This document shows positions 47,258 to 59,200 of a DNA stretch of 64,000 bases, piece by piece; position 1 is the stretch's first letter, and every line of letters begins with the position of its first letter. The stretch comes from Siderastrea radians. Taxonomy: Eukaryota > Cnidaria > Anthozoa > Scleractinia > Rhizangiidae. The stretch covers positions 4,651,969-4,715,968 of the forward strand of contig OZ024897.1 of assembly GCA_964017195.1 (NCBI GenBank). The letters run 5' to 3'. Position numbers and translations under genes: made by a program. Under the pieces are notes generated by a model, which saw only the letters and a list, made by a program, of their open reading frames with translations, made no database searches and was not told the origin of the DNA.

Positions 47258-50200
47258 CATCATCATTATCATTATCATCATCATCATCATCATCATCACC
47301 ATCACCATCACCATCACCGTCACCATCACCATCATCACCATCATCACCACCATCACCATCACCATCACCGTCACCATCACCATCATCACCATCATCACCA
47401 CCATCATCATCATCATCGCCATAATCTTGATATCAAGAGAAGAAAAGAAACCACGATGGTTTTGATTGAAAAACATAGAAAGAATCTACAAAACGGAATC
47501 AATATGGGCTGAACAACAAAAATGTTTTGTTTTCTTGTTGTCTGTACATGTACTTACGCAGTCCAGCACGAGGTGGGTCCATGATACCGATGATTTTTGT
47601 TTTGCGTGGCATGTTCTTGAAAACATCAACGATGATGTCCTCTGCTTTACCGCAGACAAATTGAGCATTTGTCACTCCTGCAATATAAAATATACCCTTT
47701 AGACAAATCCTTCCTTTACTAACAAAACAAAACAAAACAATAGAACATGTCAGTGAATCGTGATTAACTCCGGTGAAGTATAACTCACCATTGAGTTGTG
47801 CGTTTGCCTTGGCGTCCTCTACGGCGTTTTCGATGATTTCAACACCGATCACACGCTTAACGCTCTGCAAAAGAGAATATTTTACACCATGAGATTGCAA
47901 GTACATTATATGACTGCAGTAGTTAACTCTTTACCAACTGTGACTGACAGGTTTTTATAAAACAACAGATTCTAAATTCTGTAAATTTCTTTTTAGGAAA
48001 AACTGAAAAGCGAAAAGTACCTCAAAACGCCTTTATTTGAATGGTGAAACTAACGACTTTATTTAGAAACACGTACAGGTTCCAGAAACATGGGAGGAAA
48101 CTGCTGATATGGAAATCTGATAGCAAACAATTCAGTAAAACCTAATAAAACCACCTTTCTTTCTTTATCATCACACATTGCTGATCCCAACAGTATGCAG
48201 GACTCGTGTCATAGAGAACCTAGTAGATAAATATGACCTGTAGCTCACCACTTCTCAATAGCTTAGTGGTTAGAGCGTCCGAAAGGTAAACGGGAGGTCA
48301 TGGGTTCGATTTCCATCTGGAACTCAGGGCCCAGTTGCTTATAGCAACTTTAGATAAAGTGGGAATTTCTGCAACCATTCCCTGTGTTCCAGAGGATTTT
48401 GTTGCTATTTCTATCGCTATTGTGGATAAATCAGTTGAAGGCAGATTAAAGAGTATACGAAACACAATGACGGTGGGAAAAAATCCTCCGGAAAACAGGG
48501 AGCAGTTACAGAAATCTTCACTTAATGTTAAGTTGCTTTATGCTACCGGGCCCAGATTTTTTCTTTGTCCCATGTTTGTGACATACCGAATATCCCATCT
48601 TTCTTTAAAGGAAAACTACTTAAAGCTGAAGTACGGAGTGAATCAAGAAGTGGAGAATGGCAAGACTCCCTCATTCAGAACATTTTCCCATGTAAAACTG
48701 CTAATAATTGGAAGCAAGCGAGTAACAATACCTGAGCAAGACACAGACCAAGTGCGCCGGTACCACAACAGATGTCTAGAAAAACAATATAGAGTCAACA
48801 GCATGTTAAAACCAAGATGCACATATTAATGTATTGAATTATTAGGTGGAGCCTGTCAGCCTGCTTGGTGGCTCAACAGGTCGTTTAATACTCCTGCTTT
48901 TTGTCGATTTAGTTATGGAAAAGGGCCCTGGTCCTTTGTTTGTTTGTTTGTTTGATATCATTTTTTCAACAGGTTGTCCTTCCCAGTTTAAAAACACGGG
49001 TGAAGAGAAGCTCGGTGGAAAACGTTTTAGGAACAAACGCAAGGGCTAAAGTCCAATCTCAAATGCACGATACGACCCAGGGATACGATTTCACCATTCC
49101 ACCCCTCCCCCATACCCCCACAACCCCGAGAGATGGCCAGGCAGCTGTGATACTAAATAAACAGAAGTGAACGAGGGAGGATGCAGAGAAGAAGAACATA
49201 ATTTAAGCAAGAGAGGACAATCAGAATGAATGCTACCTACCGAGTACTACAGTCTCATCAAGGTTGTCACCACACCAATCTTTGAGCAAATCAAACAACT
49301 TTTCGGTTGCCTTTGTATTGACTAAGAAGAAACCAAAAAACCATGAACATAATGCTGCTACAATATCACTCTAAAAAATAGTCCGCGTGCCATGATGTAC
49401 GGTGACAATTTTTAACACCAGAAAAATCATACCTAAAAATTTTTTCCTACAACATCCCCTTTAAATATTAGCCTTGGCATGAAAACTCTTCCCGTTGAAC
49501 TATTTACATTGTGTACATTATTCACTGAAAAAATAAGTCTTCATTTTGAGAAACTCATTACAATAGACCTTTATTCTTGTAACATTTCTGGCTTAATTTG
49601 TCTTCACAGAGAACAAAGATGTTCAGAAACAACCATTATCAGACAACTAAATAGATACAACGGTATTTACCTTGGAAAAAAGAGTCTGGGGATATCCTGA
49701 ACTTCAAGCCACAAAGCTGTTCATAAATATGCTAAAATTGTGAGAAGTAGCAAGGTCAGTTTAAAAACATTGAGTCAATAAAGCAAAAACCTTTTTTGTA
49801 TTGAAACAGATACAAAGCTTTTGAGGTTTACTTAGTATTGATTTGTTCTTTTTTAGCCAATTTTTTGGGATGAGCGTGCTTATCCCTTTGTCACCTCCCT
49901 GCGTTGTCAGTTTATTTGTCTAAGGGTTTCCCCACCTTCGCCCTGCACGCCGTACCCAGTCACAAGACGTGAAGAAATGTGCAAGTCACCCACGGACCTA
50001 TACGTTTCGTGATATTTTCCACGATCAGGTAATTAGATTTGTTGTAACATGGCACAGGTTTTCTAAACAAAAGTACGTGCTTCAAATGTTAGGCTAATAG
50101 TGAAACTATCCGAATGTTAAAGGCAGATCGCAAGGCTTATCATTCATATTATAAAAGGCCAAAATCAGGATGTAATTTGAAACCACTTGCACTCGCCTAA

Positions 50201-53200
50201 AGAGCGAAAATATTTTTTAATTTTGATACTTTGCTACACGTCGTAACTAGTCACACAAGACACGAGATGTACAAGTCACAGAAGATGTGATTTGTTTTTC
50301 AACAACCACACCAAAAGTTGTATCTATGATATTATCAGATTAAGTTACATAACAGGCGTGAAAAAACGTCTTAGAAATGTTTTATGTACAAAGCTTTACC
50401 AAAGTAAACAACAGCAGAACAAAAATGTCCACCTTGCTTTCAACGTGTGTGCAAGTCAACATAAGTATCCACGTTAAACGTTAGGGTCAAACCAGAACGC
50501 AAATGAATACAATTTTCCAACCCACATTTAATTGAAAAACACCTCAACATCTGTAAGTTTCAAATTTGTGTTCACATTCATTCAGGTATTCTTCATGTAC
50601 TCAGACTGTCAGTGGGTACTGTATTTTGCACATTTGTGTATGTATCATCCAAGTTATACACTTTTCTTTTATAGGCAAGGGAGATGCTAGACTCACCTCC
50701 TCACCCATGATGTGAACGAAAGGAGCTTCTGCATTACCACCAACAGCCCTACAAACGAAATCAGTGTCAAGCCTCTAACGATGCCGTAGATTTCTCATGA
50801 AAAATGGCAACACCAGCGAGGTCAAAAAGACTAAAAGCAGAAGCCAGTGGCACCTTTACAAGGTAAAGTTTGTTCAAAATTCCAATCCAGTTACAGTTGA
50901 ATCTTTCTATGCAATCACTGTAGAATACCCACACGTAGTGGTTCTTAGTCATACCCTGTATCCTCACACATTTGAAGGTGACCAGCTTTCCCAATCTCAC
51001 TCACGAGAGATTCAATGAGCAAGTCTGTTGTCCACTCAGAATCACTATTATGATCAATAATATGAGGGTGTGGTAGCCCCCACAAGCCAGCTAGGGTCTA
51101 GTCACTAGTCTTCCCACTTTTGTGTGAAAGGAGCTTACTTAATCTAGGATAAAAAGTTACCCAATGGTCCGTTTGTCTTGTTTTGAAGCGTTTCCACTCC
51201 TAATATGCAAATTGCACTTTCAAAGAAACTTCAGTCAAAAACTGTAGGAAAAATGGAATTTCTTGGTACTGGAATACACGTTGCTAATTAGGGAAAAGAA
51301 CCGAATTCAAAGTTGACGGTAACCCGGGATTATCCCAGAACATTTAGTCCAAGATCACATTTGAACGCCAAAGTCAGTCAAACGAAAAAGCAACTGTTTT
51401 GAAGCTTCCTTTTCCATAGAATATCATTAAACTTTGCAATTTGAATTTCTATCAAATCTGAGGAACTGGTTGGCCTTACTACTGTTCAAAAAACTGCTTT
51501 TCATTGATGCTCTACGATGCAGTTATTCACTTTTATTTATAACGACTTACCTTGTGTGGTTTATTTGCAGATAAAGGGATGTCAGCTTAACATCTTTGCC
51601 ATCTCCAGTCTTGAAATACTCACAAATACGATTCTTCTCTGCTTCGATTTCATCCTATCATTAGAAAGTTTAGCATATACAAACTTCAGACATTTCTTGC
51701 AATTTCATCGTGTACATGTACTTACTTCCTGCGAGCATAATTAAGGGGGGTGCCTCCTAATACAGCTGTATTTTTGCAAAGGTTATGTCTAGGGGAAAAG
51801 TAGATCTTAGCAAGGGTTATTGGAATCCAAAAAGAAAAATGTGGGTAACCGAGCATTTTTCAGAGATAATTATGCAATCCTGAATTCTAAAAAAGCGTTA
51901 AAATACAAAGAATGTATGGCAATTTCTTTCCAAATTTAAGCTCAATTATCTTTGAAAAATGCATGGTTACCCCCAGGTTTCTTTTTGGATTCTGATAGCC
52001 CTTGCTAAGATCTGCTTTTTCCACATAGCCATAAACCACGCAAAAATATTGTTGTATTAGTGGACAAATTCCTTAAGAAATCCGAATACCCCGAGATGTG
52101 CAGAGCGGATGCACAGTGACAAAAGGGGGCACCGTCCTTAAGCATAATTATAAATGGAAAGTTGACGCAAAAATAAATAGGGAAAAGTCAATTCTGATCA
52201 AACAGAAACTAAACTGAATCACTTCATTTATACCTTGGTCATTTTTTGTGGGCTGAACTGTAGGACTGCCATGGTATCCCCATACATGGTGCTTCGAACG
52301 GTCAGTGTTTGCCAATAGCTAAAAAGAAGGAAAAAACGTGAACGATGAACTCAGATTGTCAGTTTATCAAAAGTATTGCCTCCCACACACCAGTGGGTGC
52401 TCCATGCATTGAGCTACAGGAGAACCTATGGTGAGCTTGGTAAGAGTTTTACATGAAGCAGCGTTTTTTGTTTCCAACCGTTAGGCCTTACCAGTTATTT
52501 GCTTTATGTCTAACTTTCCATATAGTAACAACCTACCCTGTGTGAAAGCAGAGATCATACACAGGCAATGGAGACTGTCTCACGTAAGTTTGGAAAGCCT
52601 GCAAGAAAATTCATCTCCAGTTAAACGGCACAACATGCAAAAGTACACCCACTAAATTGGTATATGAATGTGAAATCTTCTACAAGTGTACGTGTATATT
52701 ACTGCAATTCAGACAGCTTCTTGGAAGCTATCTCTGAATTACATATTGTGAACTTGAGTCGGTTCCTTATACTGTGCAAGTCTCCCTCATGGGATGGAAG
52801 CTATATTTAATTAAAAGTCACGATCACACTTATGTGCATTGCCCTACAACATTGCAGTAGAAATGGAGTTTGGTTAACTCTTAATCATAAAGCGGGTCAA
52901 GCCAAAATAAGATGACAGTTTTCTTCAATTAATGGAATTTTATTTTATTATATCTTATACGTGCAGTCTTTCCTCAAGATCTTCTGGATAGCAATAGCAA
53001 TTTTTTTCTTTAATGAGTTCAAAAGGAAATAGTACGACGTCAAAACTAACTTGTTGCAATAATATCAGATCAAACATTTAGAATTATTGGAAATTACTGG
53101 AAATTTTGTGCTTTGTTTCCACACTGTGCTCACACAATGACATCAAAAGTCTTAAAATTTGCAAAGAAACTAAAGAAAGAAACACAACTTTTCGGAATGA

Positions 53201-56200
53201 AAAGGAATATGACAAAAAAGGGAACTCTCATTCGTCACTTTGAAAGGGCTTTCACATAAGCTTGATTCCTTTTTTACTTGGTTTCTTAAAAATGAGAAGT
53301 ATAAAACAATAAAAATAACAAACACAATACCTTTGCTATGACTTTGGCTTTATCTGAAATGTGGATGCATTCAGATGGCTCTACAACTCCACTGTAACCC
53401 TCTGTAGGAACAAAATTACATTGATTGCTTTAATTTTTAACCAAATGTAAATTGGCTCTTACCACAAGAACAGCTCCTTACACAGTTCACCCAAGGTTTC
53501 ACTGCTAAGCTCAAAATACATGTGCTTTGTACATTTGACTTTCTTTAAGTGACGTGTCTTCTAAGCGACCACCTCTCTAAAGACATCAGATTTTGGAAAT
53601 TTGATCATCGTTCAAATTCTTGAGCAGTCTAACATTTTTCTTTGAGTCTCTGACAAGTAGCAACTCTCGTAGGCACCCATCACACTTTATCAACCAAGTT
53701 CACGAAATCTAGCTTTTTGAATTCTCAGGTAAACACTTGTTCTGTGAGATGTACTTAAAAATGCCTTCCTGAAATACAAATGACTGCCTTAAAGACATAC
53801 CTTTATATGAGCCAAGGCGGAATCCAACGGTTTTAGCTACAGAGGGGGGGAAATAAGTAAACAATAAATTATAATTATGCAAAGAAGACTGGCAAGAAGT
53901 GAATAATGTAGCAATGTTTTGAGCCATCTCCTCTGGATGCTCACTTCTCCAACACGTGTGTGGTGAATTTTGATCCATCTTTTGTTATTGTAGTATCTGT
54001 TGGTCTATTGTTAAGCCCCGGCCAAACGAGGATGAGAGTTGATAAGAGTTGAAACTCTCACTCTCGTTTGGCATGGAACTCTTATCCACTCTCATCGACT
54101 CTCATGCACTCTCATCGACTTTGAACGTGTTCAAATTTTTCATGAGAGTCGATGAGAGTTTTCTCTCGTTTGGCACGAGTTGATGAGAGTCGATGAGAGT
54201 TGACGACAACTCTCATAAGAGTCAACTCTTATCGACTCTCATCCTCGTTTGGCCGGGGCTTTAGTCAATTTTTTCTAGGTTGGCTGATTTTGCTAGTGAG
54301 TTTGAAATGCACGGGTAGCTGTTAGCTTTGAAATATGTAGTGGGGTACGTTCTGGTTTAGTAAACCAGCTTTCTGAAACGAGTCATTGGTAGAAGATCCA
54401 ACAAGTCCAGTACGTAGACTCAATGACAGAAAGACAAAACAGTCTTGTACAGAGCCTTGAATTAAGAATTACTGCAAGTGGCTGAAAAATAACAAACACG
54501 AACTAACCGCAGTAACAAAATATTTTAGTGTATGCCATGGCAGCACACATGTAGTAGTGTTTACTCCAGAGAAAACCCTCACTTGCACACAGCCCTATTA
54601 GCTCTACAGCAAAGGAGACCTTACGTTTTGAAATTAACTAGTCAAAGTGAATTACAAACTCCCAAACTTAAATGAATGAATCCAAGAATTTTTGCAACTT
54701 CATAAACTAGGACAAGTTTAGAAACCTTCTTGGTGTAATCATAATAAAATAAAGCTGCAAACTTTGGGAGCAAATTATTGGCAATTTTTACACTACCAGA
54801 AGGAGTAGTTTCTACTGTTGTCACCATAAATGACAGTTTCTTTGGAAAGTCTCTAAGATAAATGTTTCTGGGTGTTTTGTTGTTGTTGTTTTTCTCAGAA
54901 ATTAAATTTTAAAAAAAACAAAGTTTTGTGGAGCTTCTACGGAATTTTTCTTTACTATGTGAAGGTGACATAAAATCAAGACTTTCTCTTTTGAATGTTA
55001 CCTGAATCCAAAACAGCTAGTAATCGTGTAAACAGAGCATAGAGGGCTTTTGCAAATGGAGGCATGTGAGCTGTACGCACACACTAAACCTACCTCCATC
55101 AGGGCCTTCAGCTATTGTGAACTCACACTTATTTCGATACCCATCAAGAACAGGCTGAAATGTTTCAAATGGAAAATTAATGGATGGGATGAGGTCTGAC
55201 TTCATGCATAGTGTGGCCCATCGCATTTCTACCTCTGCGCTCTTGAGGAACACCCTTTAATTTGCAGCCAGCATGTTAAACTGTAGCTCAGTTGGCCACT
55301 TTGGTGCGTGATTGGTTGGGTTAGAGGAGGTATTTGCATTGAAATCCTTGCCAGACCACCAATCAAGGTCTTGAATACTGGTACGTCTGTGTTGTGTGTG
55401 CTCAACACCTTGTCTCAGATGAGACACTTGCATCGTTAAGCTATTGATCTCATCTCCCCATACTATAACATCTCAGTTATTTAACAACAGACCATCACCT
55501 TGAAGTTTCTGTCAGCTGATAGTTGGTCAATAGAAATCACAAGCAAGCAAACCCGTAACCCAATGACACAATGACAGATCATTTCTATTTTCAACACAGA
55601 CTATTCATGAAATATTGTTCAATTACAAGCTTTTGATTTTTTTGCCCATGGTGGAGGGGGGGGGGGAGGGAAAGGGGGGATTTGCACTTCCACTTAGATT
55701 GCCCCTGCACAGCCAATCAAACTGTGGGTTGTCAAAATGGTTGGTTTCCTGGTTTGTGTGACTAAATTAATATCCTACATCACTGTACAACCAAGGAAAG
55801 GCAAAAGTGCAAAGAAGAGCAAGGATAACTATAACTTCACAAATATGAACCCACATCCTTTTCCTTTCATTCGGTTGGCATTTCAGTTGATCCAGGTAGG
55901 GCAGAATCCATCTGAGTTGGTCCGACCCAGACTAGCGATCTGAATTTTGTACCTGTCTGCCTTTAAGGAAGAGCATGTACACGTAATTAACACTGAAGAC
56001 ATGACAGTAATAGAATAAATTAATAGTCATGCCTACTCACCGATTCTACACAGTCAAGCAGTTCACAACAAATTCCATTTCTCTTAGCACTATGAAAGAA
56101 AACAAAGTCGTATTAAAAAATTAACATCACACAACAAATTAAAATAATCAAAACTGTAGCAATATAACAGTTATGTTTTTACTCACCTTTCTTCTTCGAC

Positions 56201-59200
56201 CCAGTTGTTCTGCACAATGAAAAAGACTTGATTAGCAAGCTTATAAAAGCAAAGTAAATGTAAAAGCTCATGACAAAAAACAAACAAACAAAAAAAACAC
56301 CTAGTCCTTATAACAAAGTTTCTGGAGCAATTAACCCTCTCACACTCCCAGAGTCGATTGTGGCCCGGACATTAAGGTGATTCTAACTATTGAGTCTGTG
56401 GATGAAATCCTGTGGTGTGACTATTCAAATGAAACCTCGTCAGCAGTACTTTCAAAGGGTACTATTTCTATTTTTTCAAAATGAAATTTTAGATTTGTAT
56501 TGAATTTTGATTTTAGGCACTCTTAGGAGTGAATGGGTTAAGGGGGCATATTTTTAATCAATTGACATGATTCAGTAAATAAAACTTCTGCTACTGCTAT
56601 CCTCATGCATTCTCACCAAATTTTGGCTTTGAACTTGAGATTCACTTGCTACTTAACGGGGGGGGGGGGGGGGAGGGACTCTTTATAGTGGGCTATACAG
56701 GGACGCTCTCCGCCCGAAAGAGGTGCCTTTTTTAAGCTCACAGTATACTAAAGGGGAGGAAAAATTGCCATTTTAGTATATGAAAGTGTCACAAAATTGG
56801 CTGCAAAGTGAAAGAAATGGTAGTTAAAGCGAAGTAAGTATATCGAAGGGTGTCAAATTTTGGCAGACTGATGACAATGCAAAACACAAAAGCTTGCACC
56901 CTTTCAGCAACTAAAACAGAACAACTGAAAGCCCAGGAAAAACGTGGTGATGACAGGTTTTTATTTTGTTTTGGCTTATCCTTGAGGTATAAGGAATGAG
57001 TGCAATTTTGCTCTAGGTATATGAAAGGGGTACCGTTTTGGTAAAAATTAGTATATTAAAGGGTAAGGTTTTGAACCTCTGGGCAGAGCCTCCCTGTACC
57101 AAACTTTTTTTAAACGGTAACTGCTGATGGGCAATTAAAATGCAATTACACTGTACCTTCAGAACCATAATGGCTTTCAACTTCCTTGTAAGTTTTCCCA
57201 AAATTTCCACCATGTTGTTCTTCTTAGTCTGAAAGATTAATTATAAGTAACATTACTTTGCTAACTTGTATTTTCATGTTTACCATCACCTTTACATGCA
57301 TTCACTTGGTCATGTCCAAGAGCTTAATCTGGCTTCTTGCATGAAAATACCTGGAAACCTTCCACTGTCCTGATTATCCATGGGTTCAACTGAATTAATT
57401 TTATAATTATGTACTTGTATCTGACATGCTGGCCATTGTTTTGGCATACATGTACATGAAACAACAAGTTTAATAAATGGTTAAAGAATGAGTCCAATAA
57501 ACATTGATATTTGTTAGACTTAAGCCATGTTTGTTGAGCTGCAGGTGTGCTCCTAAGGCCCACATTGTAAGCTACTGTAAAAGTTCAGTAGAGTTCAGAA
57601 CTGTAGGAGTTCTGCTAAATTAGCTCCACAAGTCTCCAGGATGTGGACTGATCCTAGACACCAAAACTCCCAAATGAAATATAAATTTACTGCTGTACAT
57701 ATTGTATTAAAATGTTACATATTAAAATAAATATTTTGCCATGTTTGCAATCCCGTTTTCACTAATTGCCAAATGAATGTTATTGAGTGTTTGAGACAGC
57801 AGACCCATGCATATGGTGTCAGTACAACTGGCCAACAGAGACAGTACCCTAACAGGGGAATTGGTATCGGGAGTTTCCTATTTTTAGTGAAAATGTGCTA
57901 AATTTATATTTAAGAGCTTTGCTCATAGATGAATGGCTTGTAGACCACCACATGTGAAAGTGCAGGTCTGAAAGTCAAAATGGCCACCAGTTTTGCTGGG
58001 GTGAATGTTCAAAGAAGAAAAAATTAAGGCACACAGAAATAGAAAACAAAACTTTTCCAAGAAACATCAATTAACTAAAGTTTGAAGCATATAGGACAAA
58101 TGTTTTCTTTTCTGAATGACTGATAATATGCTTAGAGTTTCAACTCACATTGCGGTAACAGTGGTACAACATTTACACACACTTTTTGTCTGTGTTTTGA
58201 ATGAAACAAAGTTTGATTTTTAAACCCAATTGTTCATGAAATTTGCTTCAAAGCTCCATATTTTGGCAAAAATTGGTTGCCTGCTATATGCGCTAACCTT
58301 GTTTGAAAATCATCTTCAGCCATTTTGAGCAGAAAATTTGGCACTTTGAAAACCACAGGCATCCCAGGCACATTTGCCCCACAATGGCCCACAATAAAAG
58401 GGTCAAAGCTTCTTTGAAAGCAAAACAATAGATTGCACAGTACCCTTAACTGAACTTTTGGGTCTTCCCCGAGTTTTTCATTCACCACTATTCATATAAA
58501 TATCTCTATACCACACATTATTGTTACAAAACTTAATGCTCAGCCAACCCAAATTTTCAATTGAGTGCTGTATATGTAGCAAAGTCATTTTTTTTCAGTT
58601 TATTATAGACAAGTAGAGTGTCTTAGTGGAAAATGGAGCACTCGTAAAGTTCATACACAACTACAGCTGGGACTCGAGTGGTGCATTTTCCATATCCTCA
58701 CTAGTGAGGATATAGATAACATCATTTCCTGCTTTCACTCTGTTGTTTGTGCAAAAATACTCATGTCTATATAATAAAAAGAAAATTACACGGCAGCTTG
58801 AAGATATGAATTTTATTTTCTCGTGGTGAAAAACAATATTTTATCACTCGAAAATAAAATTCATATCTTTGCACTGCCATGTAATATCCTCTATGTATCT
58901 GCACGACTTCATAACCTGATGATGTGTTCACTTACTTCCATTTGCTTACTATAAGGTTGATTCCACAGTGGAGTCACAACGTGATTTAACCTGAAAACAA
59001 CATCAAACAGCACATCAAAACCTTGCAATTATAATCATTGTTAATAGTTCTCTCAAATGCCTATCAATAGGCAGACCTCTTTGGGTTGGGGAATTTGAAA
59101 GCATCATGTCTCCTGCTAGGCCACAAAACATTCTCACATTCGTGTACATGTAAATTGTTATCCACTTTTACAGTGGTATACATCCAACGTGATATATTGC

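Noticed and set aside
47108..47512. His-rich, Ile-rich and Met-rich frames
   Set aside because: Translations of the CAT-type microsatellite on both strands; the only real coding part here is the TRMT2A exon at 47112-47208.
47499..47906. Single 135-codon minus-strand TRMT2A frame
   Set aside because: It reads through an intron; the real coding parts are the exons 47789-47864 and 47558-47677.
48251..48320. Functional tRNA gene
   Set aside because: A and B boxes are good, but acceptor and anticodon arms do not pair properly and no clean terminator follows, so a SINE head is favoured.
48335..48829. 164-codon plus-strand reading frame
   Set aside because: It is antisense across a TRMT2A intron and the 44-nt catalytic microexon, begins in a SINE flank, and has no recognisable domain or splice support.
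53520..53700. Third copy of the GCGACC MITE family
   Set aside because: Only TCTAAGCGACCACCTCTC and an AACTCTCGTAGGCACC stretch match; ends are not identifiable, so I do not annotate it.
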